This document shows, piece by piece, positions 1 through 8,729 of a stretch of DNA of 64,000 nucleotides (positions are counted from its first letter, which is position 1; the number at the start of each line of letters is the position of its first letter). The notes under the pieces were generated by a model, which was given only the letters and a program-made list of their open reading frames with translations, did not search any database and had not been told where the DNA came from. Source of the DNA: Trichocoleus sp. FACHB-40 (GTDB lineage: Bacteria; Cyanobacteriota; Cyanobacteriia; Cyanobacteriales; FACHB-T130); the NCBI RefSeq assembly GCF_014695915.1, contig NZ_JACJPF010000041.1, positions 1-64,000 on the forward strand, given 5' to 3'. The position numbers and the translations under genes were made by a program.

Positions 1-1
1 T

Positions 2-127
2 GTAGAGTCGGCAGTAAAACAAATTGATAGAAGGTTGAAAATTTCAGGAGCGCAGTGGTTGATGAAAAATGTTAATCAAATGCTTAAGCTTCGGTGCGCC
101 TACCTTAACGGATTAATATCCGTTTGA
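2..127 (+). mobile_element. C-terminus of an ISKra4-like transposase (cut by window edge)
   Basis: The frame beginning at base 2 reads VESAVKQIDRRLKISGAQW and continues through a CAYLNGL motif to a TGA at 125-127. The VES.(I/V)KQI.RR.KISGAQW and RCAYLNG signature is what I associate with the C-terminal end of ISKra4-family transposases common in cyanobacteria. Only about 41 codons are inside the window. The element ends just before the truncated histidine kinase that follows on the same strand. Family assignment is from memory of the motif. Confidence 0.65.
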
Positions 128-157
128 TGCTCAAAAGCGCAAAACCGGGATGCTCCC
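128..157. mobile_element. Probable right terminus of the ISKra4-like element
   Basis: Between the transposase stop codon and the first kinase-like codons lie 30 bases ending in a small palindrome, GGGATGCTCCC (147-157). Kinase homology resumes immediately after it (LEPLRQMSQMT). The position and the GGG/CCC-ended palindrome suggest this is the insertion sequence's terminal repeat. The other end lies outside the window, so the inverted-repeat relationship cannot be checked here. Confidence 0.45.
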
Positions 158-989
158 GCGATCGCTTGAACCCTTGCGACAAATGAGCCAAATGACTAAA
201 GTAATCTCGGTTGAAGATTTAGGGGAAGCAAAATTGCATCTTGTTAATGCTCCTAGCGAAGTTAAGGAATTAGCCGATACCTTTAATATGATGTTATACC
301 GAATATCAGAATCGTGGGAGCAGCAGCGTCAATTTGTTAGCAATGTTTCTCATGAGTTGCGAACACCTTTAACTATTGTTCATGGCTATTTACAAAGTAC
401 GCTACGACGAAGTAATAACTTAACAGAAGCACAACAAGAAGCTCTTTCCATTGCAGCTTCTGAAACAGATAACACTATCCGTTTATTGCAAGATTTACTC
501 GATTTGGCGCGGGCGGATAGCGGTTATATACATTTTCATTTAGAAAATATGGTGCTAAATGATTTGGTTGCAGAGGTGGTGGGGATGGCGCAGCAATTTA
601 GCAGTAGAGCGATCGCTATCTCTACAACCTCATACCCTATCAAGGTAAAAGCCGATCGCAACCGTCTCAAACAAGTGCTGCTCAACCTGATTGATAATGC
701 TTTGAAATACTCGGAAATCAATGAATCTATAAGTATAAAATTAGACAAAACAAGCGACAATGTAACTATCCAAGTTTGTGACAAAGGTTGTGGGATTCCC
801 CTACAACAACAAACCCGCATCTTTGAGCGGTTTTATCGCGTGGATGAAGCTAGAGCGCGTTCTACTGGGGGCGCAGGGTTGGGTTTATCCATCGTTAAAA
901 CTCTCGTTGAGGGAATGGATGGAAGTGTTACAGTACTATCCAAACTAGGTGAAGGTAGTGTTTTTACAGTCACTTTACCCACACCATAA
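150..989 (+). pseudogene. Sensor histidine kinase lacking its N-terminal half (IS-truncated)
   Basis: The 279 residues contain the end of a HAMP-like linker (LEPLRQMSQMT), a HisKA H-box (SHELRTPL, around residue 68) and a complete HATPase domain: N-box NLIDNALKYS, G1 DKGCGIP, F-box FERFYR and G2 GGAGLGLS. Cyanobacterial kinases of this type are usually about 450 residues, with two membrane helices and a periplasmic loop ahead of this region. Those are missing, and upstream bases belong to a transposon end. The apparent ATG at 150 lies inside the IS terminal palindrome. If made, the product would be a soluble, signal-blind kinase core. The regulator 58 bp downstream is its likely partner. Kinase assignment is certain; that it is a relic is inferred. 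Confidence 0.85.
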
Positions 990-1047
990 TTAAAACCTTA
1001 CTTCCAATTTCTCTTTCTTTTTCTTTTACCTTTGCGGTTCATTAACT

Positions 1048-1722
1048 ATGACAGCACATATCTTGCTAGTAGAAGATGAAGTCAAACTGGCTCGATTTAT
1101 AGAGTTAGAACTGGGTTATGAAGGATATCAAGTCAGCGTAGCTAACGACGGTTTATCAGGAATCACAGCAGCGCGAGAATCTAATCCCGATTTACTTATT
1201 TTAGATTGGATGCTTCCTGGTTTATCGGGATTAGAAATTTGTCGCCGCTTGCGAACAACTGGGAATAAAATCCCGATTATTTTATTAACAGCAAAAGATG
1301 AAGTAAGCGATCGCGTAGCTGGTTTAGATGCGGGAGCTGATGACTATGTAGTTAAACCCTTTAGTATCGAAGAATTGTTAGCCAGAGTCCGCGCTCACTT
1401 GCGGAGAACGCAAGAAGAAAATCCGGATATTTTGCAATTTGAAGATTTAAGTTTAAACCGTACCACGCGAGAAGTTTTCCGAGGCGATCGCGCTATTGAA
1501 TTAACAGCAAAAGAATTCGATTTACTGCAACACTTACTCGCTCATCCCCGACAAGTGATTACACGCGATCGCATTCTCGAACAAGTTTGGGGCTATGACT
1601 TCATGGGCGATTCCAACATCATCGAAGTTTACATTCGCTACCTGCGCCTGAAACTCGAAGAAAACAACGAAAAGCGCCTAGTTCAAACCGTGCGCGGCGT
1701 TGGTTATGTGCTGCGAAATTAA
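1048..1722 (+). CDS. OmpR/PhoB-family response regulator
   Basis: This 224-residue DNA-binding regulator has a receiver domain (residues 3-118) with acidic pair E9/D10, phospho-acceptor D53 (LLILDWMLPG), T81 and K103 (VVKPF). A winged-helix output domain follows (about 125-222), with the typical LTAKEFDLL, ViTRdrILEQVWGYD and TVRGVGYVLR motifs. It lies 58 bp after the histidine kinase core on the same strand, the usual cognate-pair arrangement. Because the kinase has lost its sensor and original promoter, the regulator's input and transcription may be altered. The target regulon is unknown. Confidence 0.93.
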   Translation: MTAHILLVEDEVKLARFIELELGYEGYQVSVANDGLSGITAARESNPDLLILDWMLPGLSGLEICRRLRTTGNKIPIILLTAKDEVSDRVAGLDAGADDYVVKPFSIEELLARVRAHLRRTQEENPDILQFEDLSLNRTTREVFRGDRAIELTAKEFDLLQHLLAHPRQVITRDRILEQVWGYDFMGDSNIIEVYIRYLRLKLEENNEKRLVQTVRGVGYVLRN

Positions 1723-1837
1723 TTTTTTGAGTAGCGCAGCCTGGGACGAAGGAGCGATCGCTTCGCTACTTTTTCTCACTCAGCTCATCCTTTACTAACG
1801 CTCAACTAAACCTAAGCGAAAGAGGACTGGGTTACTG

Positions 1838-1865
1838 TCGTTCCCAGACTGGAGCCTGGGAACGA
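1838..1865. repeat. Dispersed palindrome (CGTTCCCAG...CTGGGAACG type)
   Basis: An inverted repeat with arms CGTTCCCAG and CTGGGAACG around a short spacer. Near-identical palindromes recur in this window at 10381-10402, 28953-28981, 38060-38080, 39316-39343 and 44642-44700, so this is a dispersed family. Here it sits between convergent genes and could form a hairpin at their transcript ends. Confidence 0.7.
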
Positions 1866-1877
1866 GAACAGGGTGAC

Positions 1878-2597
1878 TTAAAGTGGAGAACTTTGCACCA
1901 AAGTAGTCTGTAACGCTCCCTGTTCATTTGGTTGCATCATATTCATAATAATCGCCACGGTGCGTCCATCGGGAGCTAGACGCACTTCCCTAAGCGTATA
2001 TTTCATAGCATTTTCGCGGTAATTATTCAGCGTACTAAGAGTACGTTTGCGATAATTAGCAGTTACCTCAAGACGCAAAGCAGCACGATCCACTTCAGCA
2101 TTACCTCCATATGCCACTGAAGGGATATACTTTTGCTGCATCAAAACCTCTAATTTCTCTTTCTTATCATTCAAAATGAAAGTATAAATTTCGCTACCAT
2201 CGGCGTTAGTTTTGCGAGAAAGAAGCGGCAACTTTCTTCCAGGTGCCGGACGATTTAGCTTCAAGTTGTAGCGAATAACCGATGTTTTCTTAAGTAATTG
2301 ATTTTCCGCCGATTTAGTAGTTAAACTTGGGGCTGTTTCCCTCGCTTCGTCAGTATATTCAGTTTCTAAACAGCCATTCTCAATGCAGGTGTTTCTCGGC
2401 AAATTTATAATTTGTAGTTTGGCTTTAGGAACGTCTGTCGCCACGTTTCGATAACTTTCCAGATATATATAGTAACGGCTATCCGTCGAAAAACCAGACA
2501 GCTGATGACTTGTTTTGTAGATAGCTGCTAATACTTGGGAGGAAATGAGTGCGGCGCTAGCTGCCAGAGTTAGGGAAATTACGGAAAAACGTCTCAT
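1878..2597 (-). CDS. Secreted protein, DUF2259-like
   Basis: A 239-residue protein that starts with a clear Sec signal peptide (MRRFSVISLTLAASAALISS, cleavage near VLA-A). The mature part opens with a SGFSTDSRYYIYLESY segment resembling the beta-propeller-like start of DUF2259 'predicted secreted' proteins, and ends with a conserved RLAPDGRTVAIIMN segment. It has no catalytic motif I recognise. It would act in the periplasm or outside the cell. It is convergent with the response regulator. Family assignment is tentative. Confidence 0.6.
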   Translation of the reverse strand: MRRFSVISLTLAASAALISSQVLAAIYKTSHQLSGFSTDSRYYIYLESYRNVATDVPKAKLQIINLPRNTCIENGCLETEYTDEARETAPSLTTKSAENQLLKKTSVIRYNLKLNRPAPGRKLPLLSRKTNADGSEIYTFILNDKKEKLEVLMQQKYIPSVAYGGNAEVDRAALRLEVTANYRKRTLSTLNNYRENAMKYTLREVRLAPDGRTVAIIMNMMQPNEQGALQTTLVQSSPL

Positions 2598-3623
2598 ACT
2601 AATTTTGAATGTTCACTAATTCAATTTTATATCGGGGACAGCTTAACGCATCAGAGGAGTGCTGTGGTGATGAACTAAATACCGCTTCTGTGCCATATGC
2701 TCAAAGATATTTGTTGCCATTGACTGTGCTTGGACTCGCCTACTACGCTCCACTTGTAACATATTTGCTACAAGAACGATGTAAGCGATGGCTTCGCCTC
2801 AGACGGAGTCCTACGCATTCCGAACTATTCCGAAAAAACGAATAAATTTGAAAAGCCTTCAGGATACGCCCACTAAGGGTTATGGCTTTTACATTCCAAC
2901 TGAGGTGGTTAATTCTGCTACGCAAGCTGTTTATGACACTTTCCCTAGCATTATCCCTCATTTTCCTCTTGTGCGATCGCATCTGGGTGTCACTTCTCCC
3001 CAGAAGGCGATCGCATCCTTGTGAGGATATGCAATTACTAATAGACTTATCTGTAAATACGAAATGCTTACTGTCTAATGGTTTGAAGCATTATGACGCA
3101 ATTAAAAACCCAAAAAATTAGTAGATGTAATAATAAGGCTTTCAAGGGATAAATTTAGCCAAATTAGCAGAAATGGGTGTAAACATCAAAATAAGATAAA
3201 TTGATTATGTCAAAGCAAATTTAAAGTATTAAGAGCTAGTATAAATAACCAATAAAGCCGCAATCTAGCTAACCCAGAAAATCCCGTGATTACCTGAATA
3301 GAACGGTGAAGAGCCTTTGCGGAATTTGTCGCCAGCTACTCGAAATATTTTTACCCGACCTATCAGGTGCTAGACACCTATTCTTGGTGACGATAATTGT
3401 TTATTGTATTGTTTTTGTAATAAAGAAATTTATACCTTTTTTCTGATGAGCAGTAGCCAATGAGTTTTTCCTGAGAGAAACCTTAATTTTTACTGAAAAT
3501 ATTTATAAATCTCTTAAGTAAAATCTCACTCCAAAATAATCTATACCCCAATCTATTGAGCAACAATTTATTTAACCCGGAAACATCGACTCAGCCATCG
3601 TAATTTTGCCTGAAGGATTAAAA
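2598..3623. other. 1.0 kb stretch without a convincing gene
   Basis: Several short open frames of fewer than 80 codons overlap in this stretch on both strands, but none has a ribosome-binding site, coding-like composition or recognisable motif. Two HIP1-like sites lie near 2978 and 3008. From about 3110 to 3600 the sequence is AT-rich and probably includes the promoter of the DM13 gene. Confidence 0.5.
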
Positions 3624-4127
3624 ATGATGAAACTGAACCACTTCGTAATACTAGGCATGACTCTTGTTGTAGGTTCTGAAGTAGCCACAGGAGTTGTAGG
3701 AAATACACTATTAAATGCCGTTAATCCCTCAACAAACTTAAATGGAATTGCTGTAGCCCAAACTCGTCCGGCAAGTCGCCCTGGAGTCTTTGTTGCAGGG
3801 GAAAAACCTACTTCTGGAACTGCTCGAATTATCAACGTCAATGGGCAACGATATATAGAGTTTGATTCGTCTTTTAAGACTAGCGAGCAAGGGCCTGATC
3901 TTCATGTGATTTTAGACACATCCCAGAAGCCGCCGCAGTCTTATCAAAACTCAAACGGCTACGTGAACCTGGGTAAATTACATAAATTCAACGGCACTCA
4001 ACGCTACCCAATTCCTGCCGCTATTAATCTGGCAAACTTCAAATCTGTTGTTATTTGGTGCCGTATGGCTAACGCCACCTTTGGCTATGCCACGCTCGGC
4101 GGTACTAGCAACGCCAGCGCTCAGTAG
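3624..4127 (+). CDS. DM13-domain exported protein
   Basis: I place the start at the ATG at 3624 because GAAGGA at 3612-3617 lies six bases upstream; a TTG in the same frame at 3606 would put that site inside the gene. The resulting 167-residue protein has an N-terminal hydrophobic signal or anchor, then a DM13 domain from about residue 45 to the end: G.F......SG.A.I, IEFDSSFKTSEQGPDLHVIL, and the conserved cysteine in SVVIWC. DM13 domains are proposed redox or electron-transfer modules, with that Cys as the key residue. A hairpin with T-run follows. Function here is unknown beyond likely export. Confidence 0.85.
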   Translation: MMKLNHFVILGMTLVVGSEVATGVVGNTLLNAVNPSTNLNGIAVAQTRPASRPGVFVAGEKPTSGTARIINVNGQRYIEFDSSFKTSEQGPDLHVILDTSQKPPQSYQNSNGYVNLGKLHKFNGTQRYPIPAAINLANFKSVVIWCRMANATFGYATLGGTSNASAQ

Positions 4128-4218
4128 TATTTTATCCACTTATGTTATGCCCACCATCACCGGAGTCGGTGGGTATTGCTTCCATCAGCGAAAAAACGAA
4201 AATATTAGCACAGGCGTT

Positions 4219-4258
4219 ACACAGCAAGGCAAAGCAGCCCTGCTGTGTATTGCTTTTT
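4219..4258 (+). terminator. Intrinsic terminator after DM13 gene
   Basis: Arms ACACAGCA (4219-4226) and TGCTGTGT (4241-4248) are followed by a TTTTT run at 4254-4258. Confidence 0.7.
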
Positions 4259-4360
4259 GTAAAAATTCTCTCTTAGGGTAGGGAACATTTGGTTAAGCTT
4301 AGGTTAAGGTTACATAATTAGAGATTTTCTCAATAAACCCAATTTGATAAGAAGGTAGCC

Positions 4361-4624
4361 ATGACAAATCCTGAGCGGGCGAGCAAAAACAGCTTTCTCT
4401 ACCCTCAAAGCCGCTACTACGGCTCTTTTTCCCCGGAATTTCTAGCTTTTAATGCTAATCTGCAAGAATTTGCTCAGAAAGTTTCTTACATCTCGGCGCT
4501 AGAGACTGGAGGCAAACTTTCTCCAGAGGAAGCTTATGACCAGATAAAGGGTCTCTGGAAGCAGCTGAAGCAGAGCAAGAAATCAATGGGCATTGGCTCA
4601 GATTTGTCATCAGAAACAAGATAA
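4361..4624 (+). CDS. Small conserved cyanobacterial protein (DUF7219-like)
   Basis: This 87-residue soluble protein is preceded by an AAGAAGG site eight bases before the ATG. The core FLYPQSRYYGSFSPE, FNANLQEFAQKVSYI, LETGGKLSPEEAY and LWKQLKQSKK is the pattern I recall for small cyanobacterial proteins now listed as DUF7219. It looks all-helical with no catalytic motif. It lies 115 bp upstream of a lone receiver protein. The role is unknown and the family name is from memory. Confidence 0.6.
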   Translation: MTNPERASKNSFLYPQSRYYGSFSPEFLAFNANLQEFAQKVSYISALETGGKLSPEEAYDQIKGLWKQLKQSKKSMGIGSDLSSETR

Positions 4625-4739
4625 GGTTTCTTGCATATTGGCATCTTAAATAAAACAACCGCTCTAAGTAGTTTTGGCAAGGGAATTGCTAAGCATAGTT
4701 TTTGTCGTCTATGGCAATAAAGAATAGAAATAGCAACTG

Positions 4740-5099
4740 ATGACAAAAGTGTTGGTAATTGAGGACGAAGAACTAATTCGCGAGAGTATTCTCAACCTTC
4801 TTGATGAAAGCGGGTTTACGGCGATTGGCGCTGAAGATGGCGAGAAGGGAGTGCAATTGGCAAAAGAGTTCGTCCCCGATTTGATTTTATGTGATTTAAG
4901 AATGCCAAAACTTGATGGTTACGAGGTTTTGAGGCTATTGCGTTCTGACCCGATTACAGGCACAATTACCTTCATTTTTCTCACTGCTGATAATCACCAA
5001 AATGTCCGTCAGCAAGGACAAATTTTGGGGGCAAACGGTTATCTAGCAAAACCGTTTACAAGTGCTGAACTTCTAGAAGCGATCGCTACCTATTTGTAA
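4740..5099 (+). CDS. Single-domain response regulator (CheY/PilH-like receiver)
   Basis: A 119-residue stand-alone receiver with acidic residues E8/D9, phospho-acceptor D52 (LILCDLRMPKLDGYE), the conserved Thr in FIFLTAD and Lys in LAKPF. There is no output domain, so it must act by protein contact or as a phosphorelay intermediate. No kinase is adjacent. A very strong hairpin follows 12 bases after the stop codon, so it is probably transcribed alone. Confidence 0.9.
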   Translation: MTKVLVIEDEELIRESILNLLDESGFTAIGAEDGEKGVQLAKEFVPDLILCDLRMPKLDGYEVLRLLRSDPITGTITFIFLTADNHQNVRQQGQILGANGYLAKPFTSAELLEAIATYL

Positions 5100-5111
5100 A
5101 TAAAATAAAAA

Positions 5112-5170
5112 TCAAAAGAAGGATGAAGAAGGAAACAGATTGTTGTATTCCTTCTTCATCCTTCTTTTGA
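5112..5170 (+). terminator. 23-bp perfect hairpin between receiver and acetyltransferase genes
   Basis: The arm at 5112-5134 (starting TCAAAAGAAGGATGAAGAAG) is perfectly repeated in inverse at 5148-5170 around a 13-base loop. It lies directly after the receiver's stop codon, with A-rich flanks to the left and pyrimidine-rich sequence to the right. It could terminate or protect transcripts on either strand. Confidence 0.75.
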
Positions 5171-5221
5171 CTTTTGCCTTCTTACTTCTTACTCTTGAAA
5201 TATAGTGCAGGGAGTGACACC

Positions 5222-5782
5222 GTGGAAAAAACGGAAAAACAGAAGATGCTAGCAGGGGAGTTATATCTGCCTTCTGACCCGGAACTGGCTGCTGATAGCA
5301 AGCGGGCGCGTCGTCTGTTAAGAATGTACAGTGCGACGACTGAGGAACAGCCAGAATTGCGATCGCAAATCCTTAACGACTTATTCGGTAAGGTGGGATC
5401 AAAAGTGGAAATTGTCCCTCCCTTTCACTGCGAATATGGTAGCAATATTTACGCTGGCGACGGCTTGTACATGAATTATGGATGTGTAATTTTAGACGGC
5501 AATACAGTTCATATCGGTGAAAATGTTTTATGCGCCCCTTATGTGCAAATTTACACCGCATATCACCCAACAGACCCGGAAATTCGTCAAAGTGGTTTGG
5601 AACTCGCTGCACCGATTAAAATTGGTAATAATGTTTGGATTGGAGGCGGTGCTATTATTTGTCTTGGGGTGACTATTGGCGACAATACTACTATCGGTGC
5701 TAGTAGTGTGGTTGTAAAAGATATTCCGCCGAATGTCGTTGCTGTGGGAAATCCTTGTCGGATTATTCGGCATTTAACTTGA
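5222..5782 (+). CDS. maa: Maltose/sugar O-acetyltransferase (Maa/NodL family)
   Basis: I place the start at the GTG at 5222, with GGAG at 5211-5214 seven bases upstream, giving 186 residues, the family's normal length. The Maa N-terminal cap is present (QKMLAGELYLPSDPELAADSKRAR..L...). It is followed by left-handed beta-helix hexapeptide repeats: VILDGNTVHIGENVL, PIKIGNNVWIGGGAII, VTIGDNTTIGASSVV and the closing VGNPCRIIR. The catalytic His lies in TAYHPTD. The enzyme transfers acetyl from acetyl-CoA to sugar hydroxyls. A longer open frame reads into the upstream hairpin and is unlikely to be used. Confidence 0.9.
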   Translation: MEKTEKQKMLAGELYLPSDPELAADSKRARRLLRMYSATTEEQPELRSQILNDLFGKVGSKVEIVPPFHCEYGSNIYAGDGLYMNYGCVILDGNTVHIGENVLCAPYVQIYTAYHPTDPEIRQSGLELAAPIKIGNNVWIGGGAIICLGVTIGDNTTIGASSVVVKDIPPNVVAVGNPCRIIRHLT

Positions 5783-5832
5783 AAAATTAGTAAAAATATA
5801 AGTGGCGAATCTTATTCGCGGCTATACATACT

Positions 5833-5852
5833 AAACCCGCCTGCGCGGGTTT
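5833..5852 (+). terminator. Short GC hairpin after maa
   Basis: Arms AAACCCGC (5833-5840) and GCGGGTTT (5845-5852) with a four-base loop. It lies 50 bp after the acetyltransferase stop and before the glucosidase, so a terminator is likely. Confidence 0.55.
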
Positions 5853-5890
5853 CAAATTTAAAGTCTTAGTTTTCATTGCTAGTAAACAAT

Positions 5891-8536
5891 ATGACTGAAG
5901 AAGAAAAGAGGTTAGAAGAAGATCGCGATCGTCAGGCCTATTGGCGGCGTTGGGGGCCTTATTTAAGCGAACGTCAATGGGGAACTGTGCGCGAAGATTA
6001 CAGTCCTGATGGCGCTGCTTGGCAGTATTTTCCTCACGATCATGCGCGTTCCCGTGCTTATCGGTGGGGGGAAGATGGTATTGCGGGGATTTCGGATAAT
6101 CATCAGCGACTTTGTTTTGCGATCGCGCTGTGGAATGGGGAAGATCCGATTCTTAAAGAAAGGATTTTTGGGTTAACAGGAAAGGAAGGCAATCATGGGG
6201 AAGATGTCAAGGAATATTATTTTTATCTTGACAATACTCCTACCCATTCTTACATGAAATGTCTCTACAAATATCCGCATCAAGCATTTCCTTATTCCCA
6301 ACTGGTTGAAGAAAATAAATGTAGAGGTTATCAAGATCGAGAATTTGAATTACTTGATACAGGGGTGTTTGCCGAAAACCGCTATTTTGATATTTTTGTC
6401 GAATATGCTAAAGCTGACTCAGAGGATATTTTAATTCAAATTAGTGTAGTTAACCGGGGAAAAGAAGCCAAGAGTCTGCATCTTTTGCCCACTCTATGGT
6501 TTCGTAACACTTAGTCTTGGAATCAGACTGATGAAAAGCCCCGGATAAAAAAGCTCAAAAACGATCAAGGTTTAAGTATTGTAGAAGCCTCTGAAGCAAC
6601 GCTGGGACGTTGGCTATATTCTGAGGGAGAACCGGAACTGTTGTTTACAGAGAATGAAACTAATAAGGAGAGATTGTTTGGAGTTAATAATTCCTCGCCC
6701 TACGTGAAAGATGGGATTAACGATTATATTGTTGAAGGTAAGAAAGATGCTGTTAATCCTAATAAAATAGGGACTAAGGTAGCAGCAAACTATTTATTAA
6801 ATGTTGGTGCGGGAGAAACTAAAGTTGTCAAATTGCGGTTGAGCGATCGCGCAGATTTAGCCGCACCATTTGACGGCCAGTTTGAGAGTATTTTTCAAAC
6901 TCGAAAACGGGAAGCTGATGAATTTTACCAGCGTGTTGCTTCTTCCTGTTCGCTGACAGAAGATAGGCGCAATGTGCAACGCCAAGCATTCGCGGGAATG
7001 TTGTGGAACAAGCAATTTTATTACTATGTTGTCGAGGAATGGCTGAAAGGAGATCCTGGTGAATTACCGCCACCCGAACCGCGACAAGGTATCAGAAACC
7101 ATGATTGGATTCATTTTTTCAGCGATGATATTATTTCCATGCCTGATAAATGGGAATATCCTTGGTTTGCGATTTGGGATTTAGCATTTCACGTCATACC
7201 CCTGGCGATAATTGACCCAGACTTTGCCAAGCGACAACTACAGCGATTGACGCGAGAATGGTATATGCACCCAAACGGTCAATTACCAGCTTATGAATGG
7301 GATTTTAGTGATGGAAATCCACCTGTTCATGCTTGGGCGGCGTTGCGGGTTTATAACATTGAGAAAAAAATGTATGGTCGCGCTGATAAAAAGTTTTTAG
7401 AGCGCGTTTTTCAAAAGTTACTACTTAATTTTACCTGGTGGGTGAACCGCAAGGATATTGAAGGAAAGAATGTTTTTCAGGGCGGATTTCTAGGGATGGA
7501 CAATATTGGTGTCTTCGATAGAAATATGAAACTGCCCACGGGGGGACATTTGTCGCAGTCGGATGGTACTAGCTGGATGGGAATGTACTGTCTAAATATG
7601 TTAGCGATCGCGCTAGAATTAGCAATAGAAAATCCCTCCTATGAAGACATCGCCAGCAAGTTTTTTGAACATTTTCTCTATATTGCCGATGCGATGAACC
7701 AGATGGGCGAAAAAGAGGAATCGCTGTGGGATGAAACTGATGGTTTTTACTACGATATGCTGCATTCTCCCAATGGCAGTTATATACCCTTGAAAGTGCG
7801 TTCGATGGTGGGATTAATACCACTTTTGGCAGTTGAAGTCATAGAAGAAGAAACTTTAGAGCAGTTGCCTGGTTTTAAACAGCGAATGGAGTGGTTTATT
7901 CACAATCGCCCCAATCTGAAAAAAAATGTGGCTTGTATGGAAACGCCGGGAGTGGGTGCTAGAAGATTACTTGCGATCGCTTATAGTGATAAACTCCGCC
8001 GCATCTTAGAAAAACTGCTTGATGAAAAAGAATTTTTTAGCGACTATGGCATTCGTTCGGTTTCTAAATTTCATGCAGAACATCCTTACATTTTCAATGT
8101 AAATGGAGATTCTTACTGTGTGAATTACGAACCAGCAGAATCTAGCAGCGGCTTATTTGGGGGCAATTCCAACTGGCGCGGTCCTATTTGGTTTCCCATC
8201 AATTATCTGCTTATTGAAGCACTGCAAAAATTCCATCATTACCTTGGCGATGATTTCAAAATCGAGTGTCCGACTGGTTCGGGGCAAATGATGAACCTCT
8301 GGGAAGTTGCCACCGAATTATCCCAAAGGATGATCCAAATTTTTCTGAAAAATGAATCTGGTCAGCGCCCCGTTTATGGGGATTTGGAAATATTCCAAAC
8401 CGATCCGCATTGGCGTGATTTAATTCTTTTCCATGAATATTTTCATGGCGATAACGGTGCAGGACTCGGCGCAAGTCATCAAACTGGATGGACTGGTGTA
8501 GTTGCCAAACTAATTCAGCAATGTGGCGAAAAGTAA
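5891..8536 (+). pseudogene. Glucosidase (MGH1-like/GH63 clan) interrupted by one in-frame TAG
   Basis: The frame runs from ATG 5891 to 8536 (about 881 codons) with a single stop, TAG at 6512-6514, and no frameshift. The two parts join as ...PTLWFRNT(stop)SWNQTDEKP..., where Trp (TGG) is the expected residue, so a single G-to-A change explains the stop. The first part carries the [21 protein letters not shown] start typical of large cyanobacterial 'glucosidase' proteins. The second has an (alpha/alpha)6 barrel with [45 protein letters not shown] and [15 protein letters not shown]. Known relatives hydrolyse alpha-glucosides. A stand-alone C-terminal part from 6641 would lack the N-terminal domain. 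A sequencing error or readthrough cannot be excluded. Confidence 0.88.
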
Positions 8537-8639
8537 GTTTTACGGGGCTGTTACAGTGAAATATAGTAGCGGTAGATAAATCATCAGTGACATTGAAATT
8601 CGGGTGCATCCAAATTTTTAAACTCCTTATCCCTTACTT

Positions 8640-8669
8640 AACCCCTTCTCCCTAACTAGAGAAGGGGTT
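8640..8669 (+). terminator. Hairpin after the glucosidase locus
   Basis: Arms AACCCCTTCTC (8640-8650) and GAGAAGGGGTT (8659-8669) form a perfect 11-bp stem. It lacks a T-run, so it may be a dispersed repeat rather than a classical terminator. Confidence 0.5.
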
Positions 8670-8729
8670 ATGCGGCTTTGTACTTCTGTGGGTGAGACAT
8701 ATGCAAGCTGACCAGGCAAAAGATTGAGC

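Noticed and set aside
2609-3121. Several overlapping open frames of 75-80 codons
   Set aside because: No ribosome-binding sites or known motifs, all overlap one another, and the Arg/Ser/Cys-rich composition looks like translated non-coding DNA.
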